From NCBI RefSeq assembly GCF_008831125.1, contig NZ_WBKA01000001.1, positions 124,001 to 188,000 of the forward strand: a DNA stretch of 64,000 nucleotides, given 5' to 3'. The notes beneath the pieces are model-generated. The model was not told where the DNA came from. It made no database searches and saw only the letters and a list, made by a program, of their open reading frames with translations. Below are positions 1 to 8,562 of the stretch, piece by piece. The translations under genes were made by a program, and so were the position numbers. Numbering within the stretch: the stretch's first letter is position 1; every line of letters starts with the position of its first letter. The stretch comes from Pseudoclavibacter caeni (GTDB lineage Bacteria > Actinomycetota > Actinomycetes > Actinomycetales > Microbacteriaceae).

Positions 1-212
1 AACTCGCGCAGGACGACCTCGTCCGGATCCTCGGGCTCGGCCTCCTCCGCCGCGCCCTCGGCCGGCTGCTCGCCGTCCTCCGGACGTGCCTCGAGGCTCT
101 CGGCCGCGGTGCGCTGCACCGTGTCGACGACCGCCTCCGGGGCGTCGGTCGCGGCCGCCTCGGCCGCCTCGGCCGGGGCGGTCTGCTCGAGCTGTGTCTC
201 TTCTTCTGCCAC
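1..212 (-). CDS. nusG: Transcription termination/antitermination factor NusG, N-terminal part
   Basis: Only the N-terminal ~70 residues are inside the window; the gene runs off the left edge. The start is GTG at 212 (reading VAEEETQLEQ), preceded by a GAGGAAC ribosome site. What is visible is an acidic Ala/Glu/Pro-rich extension, which is typical of actinobacterial NusG before the conserved NGN domain. The conserved core itself is not in view, so the name rests on this extension and on the position directly after secE and tRNA-Trp, the standard tRNA-Trp-secE-nusG order. NusG binds RNA polymerase and couples it to Rho and to the ribosome. Transcription is leftward, with a 47-nt gap after secE. 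Confidence 0.82.
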   Translation of the reverse strand, partial: MAEEETQLEQTAPAEAAEAAATDAPEAVVDTVQRTAAESLEARPEDGEQPAEGAAEEAEPEDPDEVVLRE

Positions 213-259
213 GATCGTTCCTCGAATTCCTGCTGTCTGGCGAGTGCGCCGGGGCGGCG

Positions 260-532
260 TCACGCGCCGCGGTCGAACACGAAGGTCACCCCGGTGCCGA
301 ACGCGAAGTCGAGCACCGTGATGACCCCCATCATGATCAGCACGAAGACGAGGACCACGAGCGTCTGCGTAGTCAGCTCCCGCCGGGTCGGCGTGATGAC
401 CTTCCGCAGCTCGCGGAACACCTGTCGGAAGAACAGGATCATCCGTCCGAGCGGGCCACGCGCCCGGGCGCGATCCGCCCTGGCGTTCTCGACCAGGTGC
501 GCGTTCAGCTCGTCGCCCGACGCTGCGGCCAT
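260..532 (-). CDS. secE: Preprotein translocase subunit SecE
   Basis: A 90-residue protein starting MAAASGDELNAHLVE. It has the single-membrane-span layout of actinobacterial SecE: an amphipathic segment (FFRQVFRELRKVITPTRRE, about residues 33-52) followed by one transmembrane helix (TLVVLVFVLIMMGVITVLDF). The RELRKVxxPTRxEL motif is the SecE hallmark. SecE clamps SecY in the translocon. The ATG at 532 is chosen because the open frame upstream runs into tRNA-Trp and has no family similarity. It lies 61 nt downstream of the tRNA and just upstream of nusG, so the three are probably co-transcribed leftward. Confidence 0.95.
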   Translation of the reverse strand: MAAASGDELNAHLVENARADRARARGPLGRMILFFRQVFRELRKVITPTRRELTTQTLVVLVFVLIMMGVITVLDFAFGTGVTFVFDRGA

Positions 533-593
533 CGTGGTCACCCTCTCCTCGCTGTGCCGGTGTGCTTGGGCATCCCGTTCACACGGAGATGTG

Positions 594-666
594 CAGGGCG
601 GACAGGACTCGAACCTGCAACCTGCGGTTTTGGAGACCGCTGCTCTACCAATTGAGCCACCGCCCT
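594..666 (-). tRNA. tRNA-Trp (anticodon CCA)
   Basis: The minus strand folds into a 73-nt cloverleaf: acceptor stem AGGGCGG/CCGCCCT, D-arm GCTC..GAGC, anticodon stem GCGGT/ACCGC around the loop CTCCAAA, T-arm GCAGG-TTCGAGT-CCTGT, and discriminator G. The anticodon is CCA. The 3' CCA is not encoded. Its place before secE-nusG is the conserved actinobacterial arrangement. Confidence 0.97.
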
Positions 667-930
667 TCACGCGTCGTCCCCGACGCGTGCACTCCCGCGG
701 CGCACCGACACGTGGCACCACCGCAGGGGCATAGTTCATCTTGGTGTCTGTCAACACCGCGTGCCAGTCTAGCGCCTCCCCGGGCCGGTGTCCACAGCGG
801 GGCGCCGCCACCCGCCGGCCCGGGCATCCATCGGCCACCCGGGAGATCCCCCGTCGCGCATCCGCCACGCCGGACAGCCACGCGACGCCACGGCCAGCGA
901 TCCGCCTCTGGCGCGCGGCACGCCCGACGG

Positions 931-943
931 TAGACTCGTCGCC
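931..943 (+). promoter_or_regulatory. Leaderless-type promoter -10 of the aminotransferase gene
   Basis: TAGACT (931-936) stands 7 nt before the GTG at 944. A -10 box normally places the transcript start 6-8 nt downstream, so the mRNA would begin at the start codon. The same geometry recurs before about twenty genes of the window. It supports GTG 944 over the upstream in-frame ATG at 788. Confidence 0.6.
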
Positions 944-2149
944 GTGAGCAGCGAACTTCCCCTCTCTCCGCGCATCCTGTCCATCCACGAGTCAGCCACG
1001 CTCAAAGTCGACGCCAAGGCGAAGGCCCTGAAGGCACAGGGCCGACCCATCATCAGCTACGGCGCCGGCGAGCCCGACTTCCCCACGCCGGCGAACATCG
1101 TCGACGCCGCCCGGCGCGCCCTCGGTGACCCGACCAACTTCCGCTACACCCCGGCCTCGGGCCTGCCCGAGCTCAAGCGGGCCGTCGCCGCGAAGACGCT
1201 GCGCGACAGTGGAGTCGAGGTCGACCCGGCGCAGGTCGTCATCACCAACGGCGGCAAGCAGGCCGTGTACGAGGCCTTCGCCACGCTCGTCGGCGAGGGC
1301 GACGAGGTCATCGTCCCGGGCCCGTACTGGACGACCTACCCCGAGGCCATCCGCCTCGCCGGCGGCCGCCCGGTGACGGTCTTCGCCGGCGCGGACCAGG
1401 GCTACCGGGTCACCGTCGACCAGCTGGAGGCCGCCCGCACCGACCACACCCGGCTGCTCGTGTTCGTCTCGCCCTCCAACCCCACCGGCGCCGTGTACTC
1501 CCCCGAGGAGACCGCGGCGATCGCCCGCTGGGCCGTCGAGCACGACATCTGGATCCTCGCCGATGAGATCTACCAGAACCTCACCTACGACGGCGTCGAG
1601 GCGCACAGCATCGCCTCGGCGATCCCGGAGGCGGCCGCGAACACGGTGCTCGTCAACGGCGTCGCGAAGACGTACGCGATGACCGGCTGGCGCGTCGGCT
1701 GGCTCGTCGGGCCGCGACGGGTGGCGAAGGCCGCGTCGAACATGCAGTCGCACCTGACCTCGAACGTGTCGAACATCTCGCAGCGCGCCGCGATCGAGGC
1801 CCTCACCGGCCCTCAGGACGCGGTGGCCGCCATGCGCGCCGCCTTCGACCGGCGACGGCGCACGATCGTCGCCGAGCTGTCGCGCATCGAGGGATTCACC
1901 GTGCCGACCCCGCAGGGGGCGTTCTACGCCTACCCCGATGTCACCGGCGTGCTCGGCCGCACCTGGCACGGCGTCACCCCGACCACCTCGCTCGAGCTGG
2001 CCGACCTGCTGCTCGAACGGGCAGACGTCGCGGTCGTGCCCGGCGAGGCCTTCGGCCGCAGCGGCTACCTGCGCCTGAGCTACGCGCTCGACGACGCGTC
2101 GCTGCTCGAGGGCGTGCAGCGTCTGCAGCACTTCTTCGCCGAGGGCTGA
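944..2149 (+). CDS. Pyridoxal-phosphate-dependent aminotransferase (aspartate aminotransferase type)
   Basis: A 401-residue fold-type I, class I/II aminotransferase. Visible motifs are the cofactor-loop region ([16 protein letters not shown]), the substrate/PLP segment [12 protein letters not shown], the Asp-containing [10 protein letters not shown], and the PLP lysine in [16 protein letters not shown], where Lys forms the Schiff base. A C-terminal Arg in GYLRLSYA binds the substrate carboxylate. It most resembles bacterial aspartate aminotransferases of the Igamma type, which transfer an amino group between aspartate and 2-oxoglutarate; some relatives also accept prephenate. The start is GTG 944, reading [11 protein letters not shown], set by the promoter spacing. 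The gene is monocistronic, and divergent from the tRNA-Trp unit. Confidence 0.9.
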   Translation: MSSELPLSPRILSIHESATLKVDAKAKALKAQGRPIISYGAGEPDFPTPANIVDAARRALGDPTNFRYTPASGLPELKRAVAAKTLRDSGVEVDPAQVVITNGGKQAVYEAFATLVGEGDEVIVPGPYWTTYPEAIRLAGGRPVTVFAGADQGYRVTVDQLEAARTDHTRLLVFVSPSNPTGAVYSPEETAAIARWAVEHDIWILADEIYQNLTYDGVEAHSIASAIPEAAANTVLVNGVAKTYAMTGWRVGWLVGPRRVAKAASNMQSHLTSNVSNISQRAAIEALTGPQDAVAAMRAAFDRRRRTIVAELSRIEGFTVPTPQGAFYAYPDVTGVLGRTWHGVTPTTSLELADLLLERADVAVVPGEAFGRSGYLRLSYALDDASLLEGVQRLQHFFAEG

Positions 2150-2292
2150 GACCCTACCCGTCGTCTCACGCGCGGGTGAACAGTCGCGCGCGCACTCGAT
2201 AGACTGGGGATGAACCCCGCGGGGCCCGACCCCGGCGCGACGTCCGACGTCACGCGAGTCCGCACCCGCATCCCTCAGGAAGGCGAGGCAAC

Positions 2293-2679
2293 ATGACGGA
2301 TCGACGTCCGCTCACGACGCTCGTCGGCGACATCTCGTCCGACGTCCAGGAGCTGGTGCACGAGGAGATCGCGCTCGCGAAGGCGGAGGTGCGACAGTCG
2401 GCCCGCAACGCCGCCGTGGGCGGCGGCCTGTTCATCGCGGCCGGGCTCACCGCGGTGCTCGCCCTGTTCTTCCTCGCGCTCGCCGCCTGGTGGGGCCTCG
2501 GGCTGCTGATCGGCAACGCGCTGTCCGGCCTGGTGCTGGCCGTCGTGCTGCTCGTCATCGCGGGGATCGCCGTCGGCGTCGGCGTGCGACGGGTCCGGCG
2601 TGTCAAGGGCGCGCCACGCACGGTGGAGTCCGTGCGCGGTCTCGCCCGGTCATTCACCCCTGAGAGGAGCCGGCGATGA
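2293..2679 (+). CDS. Phage-holin-superfamily III (DUF1469-like) membrane protein
   Basis: A 128-residue protein with an N-terminal amphipathic helix (VGDISSDVQELVHEEIALAKAEVRQSA) and two adjacent transmembrane helices (residues ~43-63 and ~70-97), then a basic tail. This matches the actinobacterial putative actinobacteriophage holin III family, which in chromosomes is a housekeeping membrane protein of unknown role rather than a phage lysis gene; there is no other phage gene nearby. An AGGAAGG ribosome site precedes the ATG, and a TAGACT box at 2200-2205 is the likely -10. It overlaps the next gene by 4 nt (ATGA), so the two are translationally coupled. Confidence 0.75.
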   Translation: MTDRRPLTTLVGDISSDVQELVHEEIALAKAEVRQSARNAAVGGGLFIAAGLTAVLALFFLALAAWWGLGLLIGNALSGLVLAVVLLVIAGIAVGVGVRRVRRVKGAPRTVESVRGLARSFTPERSRR

Positions 2680-3038
2680 GCGCCAGCGTGTACAGCGACC
2701 CCACGGACCGTCCCGCGGATCTGCGCGATCCGAACGCGGTACCGCCGCACCCCAAGCACTCTGAGACCGCCGATGCCCGCCCGGCGGCCGCCCCGCGGCA
2801 TCCCCTGCTCGACGACCCCGAGGCGCTGCTGCCCGCGAACGCTTCGGAGGCAGACCACATCGTCGCGCGCATCGAGCGCGCCCAGCGGTCGCTCTCCGCG
2901 AACGTCACGGAGCTCGTCGACCGGGTCGACCCGGTGGCCCGGGTGCAGCAGGTGAAGCGCATCGCGAAGCGGGCCGCGATCGGGGCGGCGGTGGCCGTCA
3001 CGACGCTGCTCGTCATCCGCCGGCTGCGCCGCCGCTGA
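2676..3038 (+). CDS. DUF3618 domain membrane protein
   Basis: A 120-residue protein. The first half is polar and Pro-rich. The second half carries the DUF3618 pattern: IVARIERAQRSLSANVTEL, then VDRVDPVARVQQVKR, then one short transmembrane helix (AAIGAAVAVTTLLVIRRL) and a basic end. DUF3618 proteins commonly sit directly after the holin-III-like protein in actinobacteria, as here. The pair may act together at the membrane, but no function is known. Starts at the ATGA overlap. Confidence 0.75.
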   Translation: MSASVYSDPTDRPADLRDPNAVPPHPKHSETADARPAAAPRHPLLDDPEALLPANASEADHIVARIERAQRSLSANVTELVDRVDPVARVQQVKRIAKRAAIGAAVAVTTLLVIRRLRRR

Positions 3039-3131
3039 TCTCGCGCCTCGCGGAGCCCCGGCCGCAGCTGGGGCGCCGACCGTCGCCGCGAGGCCGGCGG
3101 GCGGGTGCCCGCCGGTCTGACGCTGCGCCGA

Positions 3132-4298
3132 CTAGTTCTCGACGAAACCGAGCAGCAGCGGCTCGGGCTGCAGCGCGATGCCGAACTCGCCGGCCACCCG
3201 GGTCTGCACGAAGGTGGCCAGCTCGATGACCTGCCGCGCCGTCGCCCCGCCCCGGTTCGTGATGGCGAGCGTGTGCCGCGAGCTGATCGCCGCGTGCGAG
3301 CCCGGCAACGCGAGGCCGCGGCGCACCCCGGCATGCTCGATAAGCCAGGCGGCGCTGAGTTTCACCATCCGCGGCGGGCGCCGCGTGCCGTCGGGCTGCA
3401 GCTCGTCGCCGCGGTAACGCTCGAGCGGGATCGCCGTGGGCACCGGCTCAGGGCCCGCCGCCACCGGCCAGCGCGGGGCCTCGCGCGGCAGGTCCGCGGC
3501 GAACGACGCGTGCACGATCGGGTTCGTGAAGAACGAGCCGCAGCCGTGCGTGTCCGGATCGGCCGGGTCGTAGACCATGCCCTTCGCCCGACGCAGGGCC
3601 AGCACCGCCTCGCGCACCCGGTCGACCGGGGCCCGGGTGCCGACCGGCACCCCGAGCGCATCAGCGAGCTGGGCGTAGGCGACGGGCGCCGACCGGCCAT
3701 CCCGGTGCAGGCGCACGGTGATGCCGATCACCACCCCCTCCAGCTCCTCGCGCTTGAGCGCGCTCGTGCGGTAGCCGAGGCCGAGCGCGGCGGCGGGGAC
3801 GGTACGCAGCGTCCCGGTGTCGGCGTCCGCCAGCTCGATCGACACGAGCGCCTCGCCGACCTCGTGGCCGTAGGCGCCGATGTTCTGGACGACGGACGCG
3901 CCGGCCCGCCCCGGGATGCCGCTGAGCGACTCGATGCCGCCGAGACCGGCGGCCACGGTGCGGGCGACCGCCTCGTCCCAGATCTCGCCGGCCGCGATGT
4001 GCACGTCGACCGTGCCATCGCCGTTGTCGACCTGCTGGTGGCCGATGTTGCGCACGCGCAGCACCGCGCCGTCGTAGCCCTCGTCGGCGACCACGAGGTT
4101 CGAGCCCCCGCCGAGCACCACGTGCTCGTCCTGCGGGCCGTCCATCTCAGCGAGCGCGTCGAGCGCCTCCGCGGGGCTGGTGATGTCGAGCACCCGTTCG
4201 GCGCCCCCGCCGACGCCCATGGTCGTCTCGTCGGCGAAGCGGAAGCCCACGTGCCCGCTGTCGGTGCCGACCGCCCCGTCCGCCACCGCGGCGCTCAC
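3132..4298 (-). CDS. murB: UDP-N-acetylmuramate dehydrogenase MurB
   Basis: A 388-residue flavoenzyme that reduces UDP-N-acetylenolpyruvoylglucosamine to UDP-N-acetylmuramate with NADPH, in the cytoplasmic part of peptidoglycan synthesis. It shows the FAD-binding segments (VVLGGGSNLVVADEGYDG; LSGIPGRAGASVVQNIGAYG) and the catalytic-Ser region GCGSFFTNPIV. It lacks the Tyr-loop insert of type I enzymes as far as I can see. It follows the hydratase pair with a 4-nt overlap and is transcribed with it. The hadA-hadB-murB order is a familiar actinobacterial neighbourhood although the pathways differ. Confidence 0.95.
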   Translation of the reverse strand: MSAAVADGAVGTDSGHVGFRFADETTMGVGGGAERVLDITSPAEALDALAEMDGPQDEHVVLGGGSNLVVADEGYDGAVLRVRNIGHQQVDNGDGTVDVHIAAGEIWDEAVARTVAAGLGGIESLSGIPGRAGASVVQNIGAYGHEVGEALVSIELADADTGTLRTVPAAALGLGYRTSALKREELEGVVIGITVRLHRDGRSAPVAYAQLADALGVPVGTRAPVDRVREAVLALRRAKGMVYDPADPDTHGCGSFFTNPIVHASFAADLPREAPRWPVAAGPEPVPTAIPLERYRGDELQPDGTRRPPRMVKLSAAWLIEHAGVRRGLALPGSHAAISSRHTLAITNRGGATARQVIELATFVQTRVAGEFGIALQPEPLLLGFVEN

Positions 4299-4753
4299 AG
4301 CAGCACCCGGGCGATCGCCTTGCCGAGCACGGGATGCCCGTCGAACTGCGCCGTGATGCGCACGGTCGCCGCCCGGCGGCCGGCGTGCAGACCGTCGTCG
4401 ACCGGGTCGATCCCGGTGATCGCGACCGTCAGCTGCACGTCGGCGCCGGCCTCGGCGTCCACGAGCACCGGACGCGTGAACCGAGCCTGGTAGTCGACGA
4501 TCCGACCCGGGTCGCCGGCGGCGACCCAGTCGACGACCGGCTGGATGGCGATGCCCATGGTCAGCATGCCGTGGGCGAGCACACCCGGCATCCCCGCCGC
4601 CCGCGCCGCGTCGTCGCGGTAGTGGATCGGGTTGAAGTCGCCCGAGGCCCCCGCGTAGCGCACGAGCGTGTCCCGGGTCACGTGCACGGTGCGCGGCCCG
4701 AAGGTCGCGCCGATCTCGATGGCGGGCAGGTCCCGCGCGTCCTGTGCGCTCAT
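4295..4753 (-). CDS. MaoC-family (R)-hydratase, HadB-like
   Basis: A 152-residue hot-dog protein. The hydratase 2 catalytic motif is present: Asp and His in YAGASGDFNPIHY, followed by GMPGVLAHGMLTMG. In mycobacteria HadB is the catalytic subunit of the FAS-II 3-hydroxyacyl-ACP dehydratase. In Micrococcales, which lack mycolic acids, the same pair lies next to murB and its substrate is not established. The start ATG 4753 has a GGAGG site upstream and overlaps the hadA-like stop (TGATG), so the genes are coupled; a GTG one codon earlier is possible. Confidence 0.83.
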   Translation of the reverse strand: MSAQDARDLPAIEIGATFGPRTVHVTRDTLVRYAGASGDFNPIHYRDDAARAAGMPGVLAHGMLTMGIAIQPVVDWVAAGDPGRIVDYQARFTRPVLVDAEAGADVQLTVAITGIDPVDDGLHAGRRAATVRITAQFDGHPVLGKAIARVLL

Positions 4754-5223
4754 CACGCCTCCTCCTCGCCTTCGGCGGTCGGCTCCGGATCCTGCACGAC
4801 GAACGTGGAGATCGCCGTCGAAACCAGGGCGCGGTCGCGGTCGCGGATCTTCGTCACCGTGGTCACCACGGTGTTCGCGCCGAGCCGACGCACCGCGGTG
4901 ACGGTCAGCTGGGCAGTCAGCTCGTCGCCGGCGACAATCGGCCGCTCGTGGATGAAGCGCTCGTCGCCGTGCACGAGCCGGGTGAAGTCGATGCCCGCGT
5001 CGGGGTCGAACAGCAGCTGCTGCTCCGCTCGCTGCGAGATGATCACCGCGAAGGTCGGCGGGGCGACGACGCCGCTGTAGCCCGCCGCGAGCGCAGCGGC
5101 CGGATCGCGCGCGAGCAGGCTCGAGGACTGCACGGCGGCGGCGAACTCGCGAATCTTCTCGCGGCCCACCAGGTACGGTTGCGTGGCCGGATACGTCCTG
5201 CCGGCGATGTCATAGTTCACCAC
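4753..5223 (-). CDS. FAS1-type dehydratase, HadA-like MaoC N-terminal protein
   Basis: A 156-residue hot-dog protein beginning VVNYDIAGRTYPATQPY. It has the R-x-K-I-R-E-F pattern, the ARDP...VAPPTF segment and the HGDERF/IVAGDELTA segment of the FAS1-like dehydratase (MaoC_dehydrat_N) family. This is the non-catalytic partner that lengthens the acyl pocket of the HadB-like subunit. The start is GTG 5223, chosen because TAGACT (5236-5231 on the minus strand) ends 7 nt before it; the next codon is also GTG. Divergent from azlC, with only about 40 nt between. Confidence 0.8.
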   Translation of the reverse strand: MVNYDIAGRTYPATQPYLVGREKIREFAAAVQSSSLLARDPAAALAAGYSGVVAPPTFAVIISQRAEQQLLFDPDAGIDFTRLVHGDERFIHERPIVAGDELTAQLTVTAVRRLGANTVVTTVTKIRDRDRALVSTAISTFVVQDPEPTAEGEEEA

Positions 5224-5265
5224 ATCGGCCAGTCTACCGGCGCGGGCTGCCAGAATGACGGGGAC

Positions 5266-6090
5266 ATGTCCACCGATCCGCTCCCGCCCGCATCCGCCGC
5301 CGGTGATCCCCCGGCCGGTCCGGCCCCGACGGCATCCGGTTCCGTCGGGGGCGCCGGCGACGGGGCGATCCGTGCGGCCCGCCGGACGGCGCTCTCCGTC
5401 TCCATCGCCACCGCGCTGTACGGCATCAGCTTCGGCGCCCTCGCCGTCGCGGCCGGCTTCACCGTCTGGCAGACGACGCTCATGAGCATGCTGCTGTTCA
5501 CCGGAGGCTCGCAGTTCGCGATCGTGGGCGTCATCGGCGCTGTCGGGTTCACCCCGACGAGCGTGGCCGGCGCGATCGCCGCCTCCTCGCTGCTGGCCAG
5601 CCGACATGCCGTGTACGGCATGCAGCTCGCCCCGATCCTCGACGTGCACGGGCCCCGGCGGCTGCTCGCCGCCCAGCTGACCATCGACGAGACGGCCGCC
5701 GTCGCGCTCGCCCAGCCGACAACGCCCGCCCGCCGGGTTGGCTTCTGGACGACCGCCACGGGCGTATGGACGGGATGGGCCGCCCTGTCTCTCGTCGGCG
5801 CGCTGATCGGCGACCACATCCCCGACCCCGGCGTCTGGGGGCTGGACGCGGCCGCGAGCGCGGCGTTCCTCGGCCTGCTGTGGCCCCGGCTGCGCTCGGG
5901 GGAGCCGGTGGTCGTGGCCATCGCCGCGGGCGTCGTGGCCATCGCGCTCACGCCGGCTGCCCCGAGCGGGATGCCGGTGCTCGCGGCCGCGGGCGTCGGC
6001 GCGCTGATCGCGCTCGCCGGCCTCGCCCGTCGGGGGCGGCTGCGCCGCTCCGCGGCCACCGCGACAGCGGGATCGGAGGAGACCCGATGA
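5266..6090 (+). CDS. azlC: AzlC-type branched-chain amino acid exporter, large subunit
   Basis: A 274-residue polytopic protein. After a ~40-residue Pro/Ala/Gly-rich cytoplasmic leader it enters the AzlC fold at about residue 46 (SVSIATALYGISFGALAV). The conserved FTGGSQFAIVGVIGA and SRHAVYGMQLAP motifs identify the family. AzlCD pairs export branched-chain amino acids and analogues. The next gene is its small partner, overlapping by 4 nt (ATGA). ATG 5266 is the first start after the divergent hadA-like gene; a CAGAAT -10-like box lies 9 nt upstream. Confidence 0.9.
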   Translation: MSTDPLPPASAAGDPPAGPAPTASGSVGGAGDGAIRAARRTALSVSIATALYGISFGALAVAAGFTVWQTTLMSMLLFTGGSQFAIVGVIGAVGFTPTSVAGAIAASSLLASRHAVYGMQLAPILDVHGPRRLLAAQLTIDETAAVALAQPTTPARRVGFWTTATGVWTGWAALSLVGALIGDHIPDPGVWGLDAAASAAFLGLLWPRLRSGEPVVVAIAAGVVAIALTPAAPSGMPVLAAAGVGALIALAGLARRGRLRRSAATATAGSEETR

Positions 6091-6401
6091 GTCTCGCCTG
6101 GGTCGCGGTGCTCGCGTCAGCCACGATCGCCTTCCTCCTCAAACTCAGCGGTCACGCGCTGCCGCGTCGACTGCTCGACGACCGGCGGGTGCGTGAGGTG
6201 CTCGCCGCCGTGACGATCGCCCTGCTCGCCGCGCTCGTGGCCGTGCAGACCCTCACGACCGGGACATCCCTCGTCCTCGACGCGCGGACGGTCGCGCTCG
6301 TCGTCGCCGCGGTGCTGCTGTGGCGGCGGGCGCCGTTCATCGTGGTGGTGATCGCCGGCGCCGTCGTCGCCGCGGTGCTGCGCGCGCTCGGATGGGGGTG
6401 A
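6087..6401 (+). CDS. azlD: AzlD-type branched-chain amino acid exporter, small subunit
   Basis: A 104-residue protein with about four transmembrane helices, starting MSLAWVAVLASATIAF. The HALPRRLLDDRRVREVL segment is typical of AzlD (the L-P-R pattern). Starts inside the azlC stop codon (ATGA), so it is translationally coupled and should be made in step with AzlC to form the exporter. Confidence 0.9.
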   Translation: MSLAWVAVLASATIAFLLKLSGHALPRRLLDDRRVREVLAAVTIALLAALVAVQTLTTGTSLVLDARTVALVVAAVLLWRRAPFIVVVIAGAVVAAVLRALGWG

Positions 6402-6420
6402 CACCCGTACAATCGGGGGC

Positions 6421-8109
6421 GTGCGCTCGCTTCTCACCCGTTCCCCGGCGGATCTGCCGCGCACGCTCGGTGAGCTGCTTGCCCGCCGCTTCGACCTGTT
6501 CGGCCTGCTCGTGGGTCTCAACCTGTTCTGGGCCTCGCTGACCCCCTCGCTCATGCCGCGGGTGTGGTACTGGCAGGGGCTCATCAGCGGCATCCTCGTG
6601 ATCATCGGCTACGGAGCGGGAGTGCTTCTCGGGCGCATCCTGCGCGCGTTCGTGCGCTGGCGGCCGAGCCGTCGCACCGGCCACTGGATCGGCTGGACGC
6701 TGCTGACGGCCGTGCTCGCCGCGAACCTGTACTGGCTCGTCGTCCATGTCATCTGGCAGGCGAGCGTCTACCCGGTCAGCGGGTTCGCCGAGCCGGACGA
6801 CGGACTCGGCGCGGTCACGCTGCGCACGGTGCTGATGGTGTTCATGACCGTCGCCGTGGCGTGGACGATCCTCTCCCTCCTGCGCCTGCTCGCGCACGCG
6901 GTCGTCGTGCTGCACCGGTTCCTGCTCGATCGCCGAGTGATCCGCCGGCTGCCGCCGCTGGCCGCGCAGGTCGTGACCGTCACCGTGATCGCCCTGGTCG
7001 GCGTCCTGCTCGTCGACACCGGGGTGCGCCCGGTCGCGGCCGGTCTGATGGACGGCTTCTACACCGCGCAGAACGAGCGCGACTCCGGCTTCACCCAGCC
7101 CGACGACCCACTGCGCAGCGGATCGGACGCCTCGCTCGTCTCCTGGGACTCGCTCGGCTGGCCCGGGCAGACGTTCGTCTCCGGCGGCCCGGACATCGAC
7201 GAGATCCAGCGCTACAACCCCGGCCGGCCGGCGAAGGATCCGATCCGAGTGTATGTCGGCCGCCGGTTCTCGACGAACATCCCCGAGCAGGCGCGCATCG
7301 CGGTCAAGGAGCTCGAGCGCACGGACGCGTTCGATCGAGCCGCCCTGCAGGTCGTCGTCGTCACGGGCACCGGCTGGGTCGACACGAAGTCGGCCCGCCC
7401 GCTTGAGTACCTCTACGACGGCGACATCGCGACCGTGTCGATGCAGTACTCGTACCTGCCGAGCGCGCTGTCGTTCCTCTTCGACCGCGACCGCGTCGCC
7501 CAGACGGCCCGCGCCCTCGTGACCGCCGTGCACGACGCCGCGATCGCGCACGAGCAGGCCACCGGGCACCGCCCCCGGCTGTACCTCTACGCACAGAGCC
7601 TCGGCGCGTACGGCACCGAGCAGGCCTTCCCCGACCTCGACGAACTCACCGACCAGATGGACGCGGTGCTCTTCGCCGGCACCCCGGGCATCAGCCCGCT
7701 GCACACCGAGCTGACCGCGCGCCGCGAGCAGGAGCAGTGCCTCGTCGACGGCGGCCGCTCGGTGCTGTTCGTGGAGCGACCGGACGACGTGACCGGGTGC
7801 ACCGACACCCCGCGCCTCGTCTACCTGCAGAACCCCTCGGACCCAGTGGTGAAATGGCAGCGCTCGCTGCTGTGGCGCCAGCCGGACTGGATCGCCGCGG
7901 AGCAGGCCCGCGGCCTGCTGACGCCGTACTTCGCCTGGACGCCCGGGGTGACCTGGCTGCAGGTCACCCTCGACATGCTCATCTCGCAGTGGGCCCCGGC
8001 CACGTACGGGCACAACTATGGCTCGAGCGCGGTGCCCGTCTGGGAGCGGCTGACCGGCATCGACTGGGACAACGCGCGCACGCAGGAGCTCATGGACACC
8101 GTGGAATGA
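6421..8109 (+). CDS. Membrane-anchored alpha/beta-hydrolase (Abhydrolase_9 family)
   Basis: A 562-residue protein. The first ~210 residues contain about five transmembrane helices (Abhydrolase_9_N type, beginning FDLFGLLVGLNLFWASLTPSL). The rest is a hydrolase domain whose nucleophile region reads LYLYAQSLGAYGTEQAF, with further conserved blocks FAGTPG and VYLQNPSDPVV. The family is frequent in actinobacteria; substrates are unknown. The hydrolase domain probably faces outside, given the even spacing of helices, but I cannot fix the topology. The start is GTG 6421, 7 nt after a TACAAT -10 box (6408-6413), so it is probably leaderless and independent of azlCD. Confidence 0.82.
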   Translation: MRSLLTRSPADLPRTLGELLARRFDLFGLLVGLNLFWASLTPSLMPRVWYWQGLISGILVIIGYGAGVLLGRILRAFVRWRPSRRTGHWIGWTLLTAVLAANLYWLVVHVIWQASVYPVSGFAEPDDGLGAVTLRTVLMVFMTVAVAWTILSLLRLLAHAVVVLHRFLLDRRVIRRLPPLAAQVVTVTVIALVGVLLVDTGVRPVAAGLMDGFYTAQNERDSGFTQPDDPLRSGSDASLVSWDSLGWPGQTFVSGGPDIDEIQRYNPGRPAKDPIRVYVGRRFSTNIPEQARIAVKELERTDAFDRAALQVVVVTGTGWVDTKSARPLEYLYDGDIATVSMQYSYLPSALSFLFDRDRVAQTARALVTAVHDAAIAHEQATGHRPRLYLYAQSLGAYGTEQAFPDLDELTDQMDAVLFAGTPGISPLHTELTARREQEQCLVDGGRSVLFVERPDDVTGCTDTPRLVYLQNPSDPVVKWQRSLLWRQPDWIAAEQARGLLTPYFAWTPGVTWLQVTLDMLISQWAPATYGHNYGSSAVPVWERLTGIDWDNARTQELMDTVE

Positions 8110-8138
8110 CCGCAGGGTCCGGCGCGCCCGGAGACGAC

Positions 8139-8180
8139 AAAGGCCCCGCTCCCGCGCGAACACGGGGGAGCAGGGCCTTT
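8139..8180. terminator. Bidirectional intrinsic terminator
   Basis: AAAGGCCCCGCTCCC pairs, with one bulge, with GGGGGAGCAGGGCCTTT around a 10-nt loop. The A-run on one side and T-run on the other make it usable by the hydrolase gene (+) and by the tRNA-Met transcript (-), which converge here. Confidence 0.8.
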
Positions 8181-8186
8181 GAGGGA

Positions 8187-8263
8187 TGGTAGCTGGGGAG
8201 GGATTCGAACCCTCGACCTCACGATTATGAGTCGTGCGCTCTCACCAACTGAGCTACCCAGCC
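8187..8263 (-). tRNA. tRNA-Met (anticodon CAT)
   Basis: A 77-nt cloverleaf on the minus strand: acceptor GGCTGGG/CCCAGCT, anticodon stem CACGA/TCGTG around CTCATAA, T-arm GAGGG-TTCGAAT-CCCTC, discriminator A and encoded CCA. The paired first base and the lack of the three G-C pairs flanking the anticodon loop indicate an elongator rather than the initiator. A lysidine-modified tRNA-Ile2 cannot be fully excluded by eye. Confidence 0.9.
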
Positions 8264-8328
8264 ACAGCCGCGATGGGGAGGGGATCCGGCGGCCGCTCGA
8301 CCACCAGGCCGAACCGACCCGCACTGCG

Positions 8329-8400
<72 letters not shown>

Positions 8401-8480
8401 ATGCTCCGGACACCGGGCACCAGACGAGAGTACCACCTCGTCCGGCCGGCATCCGACCGCGAACGGCAATGCCGTCGCCG

Positions 8481-8562
8481 TGGCGGGTGCAGGATTCGAA
8501 CCTACGTAGGCAGAGCCAGCTGATTTACAGTCAGATCCCTTTGGCCGCTTGGGTAACCCGCC
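8481..8562 (-). tRNA. tRNA-Tyr (anticodon GTA)
   Basis: An 82-nt type II tRNA with a long variable arm: acceptor GGCGGGT/ACCCGCC, anticodon loop CTGTAAA, T-arm with TTCGAAT, discriminator A, CCA not encoded. First gene of the leftward Tyr-Thr-Met tRNA cluster. Confidence 0.95.

Noticed and set aside
2210-2296. 28-codon ORF whose stop overlaps the start of the holin-like gene
   Set aside because: Its ATG is only 4 nt after the TAGACT box, too close to be transcribed whole, and the composition is not convincing. The holin-like gene has its own ribosome site.
2293-3038. Holin-like gene as evidence for a prophage
   Set aside because: No other phage gene is near, and the holin-III/DUF3618 pair is a normal actinobacterial chromosomal arrangement.
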